A stretch of 64,000 nucleotides of DNA from JAFDWI01 sp963764215 (lineage in GTDB: Bacteria > Actinomycetota > Acidimicrobiia > Acidimicrobiales > Iamiaceae): positions 833,855 to 897,854 of the forward strand of contig CAVXRS010000005.1 of assembly GCA_963764215.1 (NCBI GenBank), in the 5' to 3' direction. Shown piece after piece: positions 9,114 to 17,081 of the stretch (the first letter of the stretch is position 1; each line of letters begins with the position of its first letter). The notes under the pieces are model-generated. The model was not told the DNA's origin, made no database searches, and saw only the letters and a list, made by a program, of their open reading frames with translations. The position numbers and the translations under genes were made by a program.

Positions 9114-9809
9114 ATGGACGATCGTGCCCGCCCGGCCGATCCTGACGGCACCCACGGTCCCCACGTCTTCGTCGACGATCTCGACGCGTTGGAGCTGCGG
9201 GACGACGATCGTCATCACCTGGCACGCGTGGTCCGACTCCGCGACGGTGACCCGCTCACCGTCGCGGACGGGCGTGGTCGCTGGCGACCGGCTCGATTCG
9301 GTGCCGCGCTGGAGCCGACCGGGGCGATCGTCGAGGTGCCGGCACCGCGCCCTGCGGTCACCGTCGGTTTTGCGCTCGTGAAGGGCTCCCGGGTCGACGC
9401 GGTGACCCGGCACCTCACCGAGCTCGGCGTCGATGTCATCGTGCCCTTCGTCGCGGCCCGATCCGTGGTGCGATGGAGCCCCGAGACCGCGCCCGACCGG
9501 CACGCGCGACTGGTCCGGATCGCCCGCGAAGCGGCGATGCAGTGTCGGCGGGCCCGCCTGCCCGAAGTGGAGCCCCTCGCCGAGTTCGACGACCTCGTCA
9601 CCCGCGAGCGGGTCGCCCTGGCCCAGATGGGTGGACCGGCGGTCGACGCGGAACTCCGCGGCGTGCTGGTCGGGCCGGAAGGTGGGTGGACCGATGCGGA
9701 GCTGGCCCGCGCCCGTGCCACCGTCGGGCTCGCCGATCACGTGCTGCGAGCCGAGACCGCGGCGCTCACCGCCGGCGCGTTGCTCGCCGATCGCCGGCGG
9801 TGCCGGTGA
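9114..9809 (+). CDS. rsmE: 16S rRNA (uracil-1498-N3)-methyltransferase
   Basis: SPOUT-class methyltransferase that modifies U1498 of 16S rRNA. An N-terminal PUA-like part (HVFVDDLDALEL, HHLARVVRLRDGDPLTVADG) precedes the knotted SAM-binding region (VLVGPEGGWTDAELA, then LRAETAALTAGAL), the hallmark of RsmE. The gene could start at GTG 9099, directly after the dnaJ stop, or at ATG 9114; I prefer the ATG. The stop overlaps the GTG start of hemW (GTGA). The dnaJ-rsmE neighbourhood is common in bacteria. Confidence 0.93.
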   Translation: MDDRARPADPDGTHGPHVFVDDLDALELRDDDRHHLARVVRLRDGDPLTVADGRGRWRPARFGAALEPTGAIVEVPAPRPAVTVGFALVKGSRVDAVTRHLTELGVDVIVPFVAARSVVRWSPETAPDRHARLVRIAREAAMQCRRARLPEVEPLAEFDDLVTRERVALAQMGGPAVDAELRGVLVGPEGGWTDAELARARATVGLADHVLRAETAALTAGALLADRRRCR

Positions 9810-10913
9810 CGGCGTCCCCATCGTTCGGGGTGTACGTGCACGTCCCGTTCTGTCGCCACCGCTGCGACTACTGCGCGTTCGCCACCTGGACCGATCGGGC
9901 CGCCCTCGCCGAGGCGTATCTCGACGGCCTGCGCCACCCAGGCGCGGCGGGATCTGGCCACCCTGCCCCGACCGACCAGCGTGTTCGTCGGGGGCGGCAC
10001 CCCGAGCCTCGTCGACCCGGCTCGTCTGGGCGAGGTCATCGCCGCGGTCGACGTTGCACCGGGCGCCGAGATCACGGTCGAATCCAACCCCGATGACATC
10101 ACCGTCGAGTGGGTGCGTGCCGTCGCGGACGCCGGGGTGAACCGGCTGTCGATCGGGGTGCAGTCCCTCGACCCGGCGGTGCTGCGGTCACTCGGTCGGA
10201 CGCACGATCCCGACAACGTCCAGCGGGCCGCCGAAGCCGCCCACGCCGCCGGCCTGGCCTTCAACGTGGATCTGATCTACGGCGCCGCCGGAGAGTCGCG
10301 CGCGAGTTGGGAACGCACCGTACGGGGCGCGCTGGCGCTGGAACCGGCGCATGTCAGTGCGTACGCCCTGACCGTCGAGCCGGGCACGCCGTTGGCCTCC
10401 CAACCGGCGCGGCACCCCGACGACGACGACCAGGCGGCCAAGTACCTCGCCGCGTCCTCGCTGTTCGCCGACGCCGGGTTCGAGTGGTACGAGATCTCGA
10501 ACTGGGCCCGCCCCGGTGCGCGCTGTCGCCACAACCTCACCTACTGGGTGGGCGGCGACTATCTGGCGGTGGGCTGCGCCGCGCACGGCTATGTCGGCGG
10601 GCGTCGCTACTGGCACGTGCGCACCCCGGAACGGTACGTGGACGCGGTCCAGTCCGGTCGGCGTCCCGAGGCCGGGTCGGAGACGCTCGATGCCGACGCC
10701 CGGCGGCTCGAACGGCTCGAACTGCTCATCCGCACCGGCGCCGGAGTGCCCGTCGATGCCCTGGCCGACCAGGACCTTACCGGCCCGCTCGTCGGGCTGG
10801 TCGCCCGGGTCGCCCGGGTGGATGCCGAGTGGGGCGTCGGCGACGGCCCGCGGCTGGTGCTGACCGAGCGGGGGCGACTGTTGGCCAACGAGGTGGCGCT
10901 GCGCTTGCGTTGA
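9806..10913 (+). CDS. hemW: Coproporphyrinogen III oxidase-like radical SAM protein HemW (frame broken near 9934)
   Basis: Radical SAM protein of the HemN/HemW group, now viewed as a heme chaperone. The [4Fe-4S] motif CRHRCDYC (C-x3-C-x2-C) sits near residue 15, followed by VFVGGGTPSLV, VESNPDD, RLSIGVQSLD and YEISNWARPG, all HemW landmarks. The frame breaks at about 9934: GCGCCACC should read GCGCACC, giving the normal GLRTQARRDLATLPRPTSVF. The start GTG overlaps the rsmE stop. The product of about 368 residues is typical. The break looks like a duplicated C in the consensus. Confidence 0.9.
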
Positions 10914-10964
10914 CCGGGTCGGCCTCTTCGCCGGTGGGCGCGGGAACCTGCGAACCTTGGCGAC

Positions 10965-12361
10965 ATGGCACTGCTCGAGATCATCGAGGAATGGGACGTC
11001 GACCTGCGTTCGGGCGACCCGCTCGGATTTCCCGGCTACGGGGCGCGCCTGCCGCGCCATGGACCGCGAGTCGGTGCGCACCGGTCGCGCCCAGTCCGCG
11101 GTGGTCATCGAGGGCGATTTCTCGATCCTGGGCGGTTCGATGGGAGTGGTGCACGGCACCAAGGTCGTCCGCGCGATCGACCGGGCGATCGAACTGGGTC
11201 TTCCCGTGGTGGTCGAGGTGCGCACCGGAGGCGCGCGCATGCAGGAGGGCATGGTGTCGCTCATCCAGATGGGTCGGACGGCCGCGGCGATGGGACGACT
11301 CGCGCGCCGCCGGACTCGGCTCGGTCGCGGTGCTGCACCATCCCGCCACCGGCGGGGTCTTCGCCTCCTACGCGTCGCTGTGTGACGTCATCGCCGCCGA
11401 GACCGGGGCGACCGTCGGCTTCGCCGGGCCCCGGGTCGCCGAGGCGATCACCGGTGTGGCCGTGGCGGGCCGTTCCCACTCGGCCGAGACGGCCCGGGAG
11501 GGCGCGCTGGTCGATTTCGTCGGCGACGACGCCGCGTTGCGCACCTGGCTCGACGGCGCACTGGGCCTCACCCCGGCACGCCTCGAGATCCGCCCATTGG
11601 AGCGCGCGGCGCACGACGAAGGCGACGACATCGTTCCCGACGGGGCCTGGGGCGAGGTGCAGGCGGCCCGACGACCGGGCCGTCCCAGTGGGCTGGACGT
11701 GGCCGCCGCCCTGGTGTCGAGTTGGACGGAGCTTGCCGGTACCGACGCCAGCGTGCGGGCGGGGTTGGCGACCATCGACGGGCAACGCGCCGTGGTCATC
11801 GCCCAGGACCGCTACGCCGGCAACGGCCGGACGGCCCCGGGCGGCTTTGCGCTCGCCCGTCGGGCCATCGCGCTCGCCCAACGGCGCCACCTGCCGATCG
11901 TGACCCTGATCGACACTCCGGGCGCCGAACCCGGCTCGGACGCCGAGCAGGCCGGCGTGGCCCGATCGATCGCCGAGACGTTCCTCGATCTCGTCGACGT
12001 CGACGTCCCCACGGTCGGGGTGTGTGTCGGCGAAGGGGGGAGCGGCGGGGCACTGGCGCTTGGGGTCACCGACCGGCTCCTGATCCAGCAGCACGCGATC
12101 TTCTCGGTGATCGGCGTCGAGGGCGCCGCGGCGATCCTGCACCGTGACGCCGGCAGGGCCGCCGAGGTCGCCGGCGATCTCCGGTTGACCAGCGCCGACC
12201 TGTTGGAACTCGGGATCGTCGATGCCGTGGTTCCCGACGACCTGGCCGAGACGACCGCGGCGGTGCGCGAAGCACTGCGATCGGCTCGTCCCGGTGACCG
12301 GCTGGACCGTCTGGAACGCGCCTCGGCCCCCTGGGTGCGCTCGGCCGATCGCGGGCGCTGA
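10965..12361 (+). CDS. Acetyl-CoA carboxylase-type carboxyltransferase, alpha and beta halves in one chain (two frame breaks)
   Basis: Carboxyltransferase of a biotin-dependent acyl-CoA carboxylase. The N-half is AccD-like (VVIEGDFSILGGSMG, VVVEVRTGGARMQEG, PATGGVFASYASL) and the C-half AccA-like (LPIVTLIDTPGAEPG, VGEGGSGGALALGVTDRLL). About 464 residues. The zinc-ribbon cysteines of E. coli AccD are absent. Two frame breaks occur, near 11052 (CTGCCGCG for CTGCGCG) and near 11307 (CGCGCCGCC for CGCGCGCC); both heal by removing one C. ATG start at 10965. No biotin carboxylase gene is adjacent, so the partner must be elsewhere. Confidence 0.83.
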
Positions 12362-12366
12362 GCGCG

Positions 12367-13238
12367 TCAGGGCAGCACGAGTCGCTGGCCGGGACGCACG
12401 ACATCGGGATCCTGCACGGTCGCCGAGTTCGCGGCGACGAGGCGTTTCCAGTACTCCTGGATCGTCGGCTCGTCCGGAGCGTGCCCACACCGGGTCGCGA
12501 CCACGTGCGCCGCGATGTGCCAGAGATGATCGCCGGTGCACACCGTCCAGGTGTCGTCGGTCCGGCCCGACCGGTGCGTGTCGGCGGTGTCGAGTGGTTC
12601 CCGACCGGTTCCTGCGGGCCCCCTCCGGTGGCGATCCGGGCGGACCCGGGCGAACGCCAGCGGCTCGCCGTCGCGCAACCGTGCGATGCTCCGTCGCAGG
12701 CCGGCGCGGGTCCGCTGATCACCGGGATGCCAGCCACGGACCTGCACCATCTCGACGCAACCGGTCAACACGTTCGCCAGGGCGCGGTGATCGGCACGGC
12801 GACGCGCGGGCCAGGCGCCGTCGTCCTCGCGGCGGAGGCGGGCGTCGGAGAGTCCACACAGGACCGGTCGGCCTGTCGGGTCGAACACGATCGAGGTCGC
12901 CGAGATCGCTCCGTGCGCGATCCCGCGTGCGTGCAGGTCGTCGAGCAGGGCGACCAGCGTCGTCGCGAGCGCGACGAGCCGTGGGGCCGGCGCGGCGGTG
13001 AGCTGCGCAGCGACTGCTCGCCGACGAACCCGGTGCGCAGGACCGTCGATCCGGCTTGCTCGGCGACGCCGACGTAAGCCTCGACGCCGGGATGGTCGAG
13101 GGGCTCGAGGATCTGCGCGGCCCGCATCAGGGCGGCCCGTCCCTCGGGATCGGTCGCCCGACGCACCATGAGCAACGCTTCGTCCCGCTTCTCGATCGTG
13201 CAGTGCCACAATGCGGTCGGCCCGTTGGGCGGCATCAC
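12367..13238 (-). CDS. Pseudokinase with C-terminal LysM-like domain (frame broken near 13007)
   Basis: A protein of about 290 residues. The N-terminal 190 residues follow a Ser/Thr kinase plan (LEPLDHPGVEAYVGVAEQAG, then LLDDLHARGIAHGAISATSI and VLCGLSDARL), but the catalytic HRD has become HGA, the following Asn is Ser, and DFG has become CGLS, so catalysis is unlikely. The C-terminus is a LysM-like module (WTVCTGDHLWHIAAHV to VRPGQRLVLP). No membrane segment or signal peptide is visible between them. One base is missing near 13007. It starts 12 bp after the CpaE-like gene, forming one transcription unit with it. No specific function is known to me. Confidence 0.72.
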
Positions 13239-13250
13239 CGATCCGACCGG

Positions 13251-14531
13251 TCAGATCGCCGCGCGTGCCGGCGCGGTCCAGGACCCGGCGCCGGGACGGA
13301 CCGGGACGGGCTCTTCGGCCGCGACCATGCGCTGGGGACGCCCCAGGGCCCGCTCGATCGTTGCCGCCAGGGGCCGACAGAGGGAAACGGGGAGTGGCCC
13401 GACCGCCCGGTGGACGGCGTCGAGCTCGTCGGTCTCGCCGATGAACACCGGCGGATGTTCGACGTCGGGCAACAGGTCGCCGAGCGCGGCGGTGTACTCC
13501 GCTCGGACCGAGGGCCGCCGGGAGATTCGATTGACCACCGGGACGATCCGGTCCGACGCGACACCGGCCGAACCGAGCGACTGTGCGCACCGTGCCATCG
13601 AATGCAGTCCCTTGAGACCGGGAGCGACGACGACGACCACGAGCTCGGCGATCGGGATCGTGCTTCGGGCCAGCACGTTCCGGTCCTCGATCTCGGTCAT
13701 CCCACAGTCGGTCTCGCCTTCGACGTCACCGTCGGTGTCGGCGACGAGCACGTCGCAGTCGTCCAGGAGTCCGACCAACGCGCGACGGACACTGCGCTGG
13801 CGAAGGACCGCCCATTCGGCGTGACGTCGGAGCCCGGGGACCACCTGGTAGCCACGCCCGTCGACCCGGTGCCGGCAGGCGGCGGCGACGTCGGCGTCGT
13901 GCCGGTCGTTCCGGTGGGCCTCGACCAGGTCCACGAATGACATCGCATCATCGTCGATCGCGTGCAGCAACGCCTGGTCGGCGTCGAGGGCGAGATCGGC
14001 GAGGACCACGCGCCGCGCCGCGGCCCGAGATTCGGCGAGCGCCTGGGCGATCGCCGCGGCGACGGTGGAGGTCCCGGTTCCCCCCGTGCCGCAGACCGCG
14101 ACCAGACGACCCGACCAGGGACTGGGCACCGGCGGCGGGGCCGGTGCGAACGGGGAGCGCATCACGTCCGGTACGACCGTCGCCGCCGCGGCGAGCACGG
14201 CCAGCAGGTCTCCTCGATCGAAGTCGGGCGGCAGGTGCGCGGTGGCGCCGTGATCCTCGGAGCGGTGGCGATCCGTCCCGTCGGACACGACAACGGTCGG
14301 GCAGCCCGCCGCACGTGCCGCGGCGACCAGATCGCGGTCCAGGCCGGCGAACGCCGGATCGACGAGCACCGCGGAGAGCCGCCGACCCGAGGCGAGACGG
14401 GCGCGCAGCTCTGCGGGTGAGGCGCACCGGTGCAACCGGAGCCGCGGTGTCCCCGACGCGGTCCAGCCGGCGATCCGTGCGGGCCACCGGGACCGGGATC
14501 CAGCGAGCGCGAGCAGCACGTAGGAACTCAT
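13251..14531 (-). CDS. CpaE/TadZ-like receiver-ATPase protein with degenerate P-loop
   Basis: A 426-residue protein of the CpaE/TadZ group (MinD/ParA superfamily), which positions Tad/Flp pilus machinery or other polar complexes. Residues 1-115 resemble a receiver domain (SAVLVDPAFAGLDRDLV, then PTVVVSDG). A P-loop NTPase follows, VAVCGTGGTGTSTVAAAIA, in which the deviant Walker A lacks both lysines. LVADTDGDVEGETDCGM and VVVVAPGLKGLHSMARC follow. I start it at ATG 14531 (MSSYVLLALAG), since upstream residues look untranslated. It is head-to-head with the BldC-like gene. No other tad genes lie in the window. Confidence 0.75.
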   Translation of the reverse strand: MSSYVLLALAGSRSRWPARIAGWTASGTPRLRLHRCASPAELRARLASGRRLSAVLVDPAFAGLDRDLVAAARAAGCPTVVVSDGTDRHRSEDHGATAHLPPDFDRGDLLAVLAAAATVVPDVMRSPFAPAPPPVPSPWSGRLVAVCGTGGTGTSTVAAAIAQALAESRAAARRVVLADLALDADQALLHAIDDDAMSFVDLVEAHRNDRHDADVAAACRHRVDGRGYQVVPGLRRHAEWAVLRQRSVRRALVGLLDDCDVLVADTDGDVEGETDCGMTEIEDRNVLARSTIPIAELVVVVVAPGLKGLHSMARCAQSLGSAGVASDRIVPVVNRISRRPSVRAEYTAALGDLLPDVEHPPVFIGETDELDAVHRAVGPLPVSLCRPLAATIERALGRPQRMVAAEEPVPVRPGAGSWTAPARAAI

Positions 14532-14639
14532 CACGGCATCTCCAGGGTCGGGCCGAGGGTTGGCATCGGGTCTGTGCCCGCCCCGCAGATGGTTCAAACC
14601 CCGAATTCGGCACCTGGCGTGCACGATGAATCGAAACGG

Positions 14640-14667
14640 GTGCAAAATGCACTGGAGTTGCTAGTAT
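14640..14667 (+). promoter_or_regulatory. Leaderless promoter with small palindromic operator
   Basis: TAGTAT at 14662-14667 lies 7 nt before ATG 14675, suggesting a leaderless transcript. A 13-bp palindrome GTGCAAAATGCAC (14640-14652) overlaps the expected -35 position and also lies in the shared upstream region of the divergent CpaE-like gene, so it is a candidate operator. Confidence 0.5.
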
Positions 14668-14674
14668 GACGCCC

Positions 14675-14911
14675 ATGGCCGATGACGAGATCCAGTGGTT
14701 GAGCACCGCCGAGGCGGCGAAACGCCTCGGGGTCACCGCACGCACGCTCTACCGGTTCATCGACGAGGCCCAACTGAACGCGTATCGCTTCGGTCGGGTG
14801 ATCCGACTCAAGACCTCCGACGTCGACGCGTTCATCGAGACCTGCCGGATCGAACCCGGCAGCCTGGAACATCTCTACCCCGAACCCGCCGCCCATCCCG
14901 CCGAATCCTGA
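14675..14911 (+). CDS. BldC-like MerR-type helix-turn-helix DNA-binding protein
   Basis: A 78-residue single-domain regulator with a winged-helix MerR/excisionase fold: WLSTAEAAKRLGVTARTLYRFID (helix-turn-helix), AYRFGRVIRLKTSDVDAFIE (wing and C-terminal helix). This is the pattern of actinobacterial BldC and excisionase-type proteins; BldC relatives bind direct repeats cooperatively and control development. ATG 14675 is preferred over ATG 14666 because the -10 TAGTAT overlaps the latter. Divergent from the CpaE-like/pseudokinase unit, which it may regulate (inference). Confidence 0.85.
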   Translation: MADDEIQWLSTAEAAKRLGVTARTLYRFIDEAQLNAYRFGRVIRLKTSDVDAFIETCRIEPGSLEHLYPEPAAHPAES

Positions 14912-14923
14912 GCCGCTCCCTGA

Positions 14924-15475
14924 TCAGCCCCGCACCTCCAGCTCGGCGATCGCGCCGATCGGCACGTAGGCCGCCTGACGGTCGGGCCGGTGGATCAGCA
15001 CGACGTCCCGCCCGGCGGCATGCAGCGTGCCGGTGATCGCCTGCCCTGCGACCGTCCGGACCTCCACCTCGGGACGGTCCGGCGCCATGGTCACGAGGAC
15101 GTCCACCAGTGCGACCTCCAACGCCTCGAACCGGTCACCGGTCACCGTGGCGGCCACCGGCACGGTGATGGACTGGATCGCCGCCGTCATGACCACGACT
15201 TCCGATTCGGGGCCGGTCAGGGTCACGAAATCGACGCCCAACGCCGTGATCCGCCCGTGAAGCTCATGGCCGAGACAACTCGTGACGGTCACCGCGTCGG
15301 CGCGTTCGGCGAGGTCGAGCAGCACGCCGGAAACCGACGCATCCTCGGCCGCCTGTGCGGTGAGAAACCGGGTCCGCCGACGCTGGTCGGCAGCAGCAGC
15401 CAGGCGGGCATCACGGGCTGCGGCCCGGTCGGGGCCGGTGGCATCGCCCGACGGGCCGCCCTGGGAAGTCGCCAT
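14924..15475 (-). CDS. Conserved hypothetical with two Sm-like beta repeats
   Basis: A 183-residue protein. After an Ala/Arg-rich helical N-terminus of about 45 residues there are two similar units of about 57 residues (roughly 49-105 and 123-180). Each has a helix followed by five predicted strands: in unit 1 VTVTSCLGHELHGRI, DFVTLTGPESEVVVM, AAIQSITV; in unit 2 VEVRTVAGQAITGTL, DVVLIHRPDRQAAYV, GAIAELEV. The pattern resembles LSm/SH3-like barrels. No signal or membrane segment. It converges with the BldC-like gene and is divergent from phoH. Function unknown. Confidence 0.7.
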   Translation of the reverse strand: MATSQGGPSGDATGPDRAAARDARLAAAADQRRRTRFLTAQAAEDASVSGVLLDLAERADAVTVTSCLGHELHGRITALGVDFVTLTGPESEVVVMTAAIQSITVPVAATVTGDRFEALEVALVDVLVTMAPDRPEVEVRTVAGQAITGTLHAAGRDVVLIHRPDRQAAYVPIGAIAELEVRG

Positions 15476-15594
15476 CGCCGGACGAGCGTACCTGGTCGAG
15501 CCCGATCGGATTCGGCGTCATCGGCCCCGGGCCGCGTGGGGCGACGCGAACCGGCTCCTCGCCGTCTCGGCGGACCATCTACGCTGGAAGGCGC

Positions 15595-16551
15595 GTGAGC
15601 ATGACCCGTATCGAACTGACCGTGGGCGACCCCCACGAACTGGCGGCAGTGGTCGGACCCGCGGATGCCCACCTGCGGCGGATCGAGCGGGCGTTCGGGG
15701 ACACCTCGGTGCGGGTGCGGGGCAACGAGGTCACGATCGAAGGCGACGAGGCCGGCGATGTCGCCGAGCTGTTCCGGACGCTGCTGGGCATGGTGGGAGC
15801 CGGGGAGGCCCTCGACGCCGAGACGATCGACCGCACGGTGGCCATGGTCCGTGCCGGTGAGGAGCCGCTCGAGGTGTTCACGACCGATGTGCTCCGGGCT
15901 CCCGGCGGGCGGACCGTGCGGCCCCGGACGGCCGGCCAGAAGCGGTACGTCGATGCGATCTCCGCCAACGTCATCACGTTCGGTCTGGGACCCGCCGGGA
16001 CGGGCAAGAGCTGGTTGGCGGTCGCCTGCGCCGTCCACGCGTTACACGACCGACTCGTCGACCGCATCGTGCTGACCCGTCCCGCGGTCGAGGCCGGTGA
16101 ACGACTGGGGTTCCTCCCGGGTGATCTGATGGCCAAGGTCGACCCGTACCTGCGACCCCTCTACGACGCGCTGGCCGACCTGTTGGAGCCAGAAGGGCTG
16201 CGGAGGCTCGTCGAACGCGACGCGGTCGAGGTCGCGCCTCTCGCGTTCATGCGCGGCCGGACGCTCAACCGCAGCTTCATCATCCTCGACGAGGCCCAGA
16301 ACGCGACGCCCGAACAGCTGAAGATGTTCCTGACCCGGATCGGGTTCGGGTCCCGGGCGGTGGTCACCGGCGACACGACCCAGGTCGACGTGGACGGTGG
16401 CCGCAGCGGACTGGCCGGACTCGAACGGGTGCTCGGTCACATCGACGGCATCGACTTCGTGCACCTGTCCAGTCGGGACGTGGTCCGTCACCGGATCGTC
16501 CAGGACATCGTGGATGCCTACGCCAAAGCCGGCGTCGGGGAGGACCGCTGA
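15595..16551 (+). CDS. phoH: PhoH family ATPase
   Basis: PhoH/YbeZ-type ATPase, about 318 residues. An N-terminal KH-like segment (RIERAFGDTSVRVRGNEVTI) precedes the P-loop FGLGPAGTGKSWLAVACAV, the Walker B region RSFIILDEAQNATPEQ and the sensor GFGSRAVVTGDTTQVD. The family acts with YbeY in RNA and ribosome processing. A TACGCT hexamer at 15580-15585 precedes GTG 15595 by 9 nt, and GGAAGG is nearby; ATG 15601 is an alternative start. First gene of the phoH-ybeY-CNNM-era-helicase operon. Confidence 0.95.
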   Translation: MSMTRIELTVGDPHELAAVVGPADAHLRRIERAFGDTSVRVRGNEVTIEGDEAGDVAELFRTLLGMVGAGEALDAETIDRTVAMVRAGEEPLEVFTTDVLRAPGGRTVRPRTAGQKRYVDAISANVITFGLGPAGTGKSWLAVACAVHALHDRLVDRIVLTRPAVEAGERLGFLPGDLMAKVDPYLRPLYDALADLLEPEGLRRLVERDAVEVAPLAFMRGRTLNRSFIILDEAQNATPEQLKMFLTRIGFGSRAVVTGDTTQVDVDGGRSGLAGLERVLGHIDGIDFVHLSSRDVVRHRIVQDIVDAYAKAGVGEDR

Positions 16552-16553
16552 GG

Positions 16554-17081
16554 ATGCCTCGGTCGAGCGCTTCCGCGCCGGATCAGAAAGGAGCCAGCGC
16601 GGCCGTCATCGACGACCGCCCTCCGAGTTGCGTCCCACTGGTGGACGCGACGTGGCTGGCAGATCTCGCCGGGGCTGCCCTCGACGCGCTCGATGTGCCC
16701 GCATCGTCGGAGCTGACGGTGACCCTCGTGGACGCCGAGCAGATCGCCGCGCTCAACGACGAGTTCCTCGACGGCGAGGGGCCCACCGACGTGCTGTCGT
16801 TTCCGATCGACGGGGTTGACGGGCCCGGCTCGCTCGACGGGTCGACGCCGACCCTGCTGGGCGACGTGGTGATCTGCCCGGAGGTCGCCGCCGCCAACGC
16901 CCCCGCACACGCCGGCACGCTCGACGACGAACTCGCCCTGCTGTGCGTGCACGGGATCCTCCACCTTCTGGGCCACGATCATCGTGACCACGACGAGGCA
17001 CAGGTCATGCGGGCCCTGGAAGCACAGGTGGTGGCCCGCGTGCATCGACCGGTGGCCGCCGGCACCGAGGTGCCCACGTGA
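16554..17081 (+). CDS. ybeY: Endoribonuclease YbeY
   Basis: Zinc-dependent rRNA-maturation RNase. The metal-binding motif HGILHLLGHDH (H-x3-H-x5-H) is intact, preceded by the usual NDEFLDGEGPTDVLSFP. About 175 residues, with an N-terminal extension of some 20 residues relative to short family members. ATG 16554 is 2 bp after phoH, and the stop overlaps the GTG start of the CNNM gene (GTGA), so coupling is tight. Confidence 0.94.
   Translation: MPRSSASAPDQKGASAAVIDDRPPSCVPLVDATWLADLAGAALDALDVPASSELTVTLVDAEQIAALNDEFLDGEGPTDVLSFPIDGVDGPGSLDGSTPTLLGDVVICPEVAAANAPAHAGTLDDELALLCVHGILHLLGHDHRDHDEAQVMRALEAQVVARVHRPVAAGTEVPT

Noticed and set aside
7938..9821. 627-residue minus-strand frame opposite dnaJ/rsmE
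   Set aside because: Pure antisense of two well-supported genes; Arg/Gly/His-rich with no domain.
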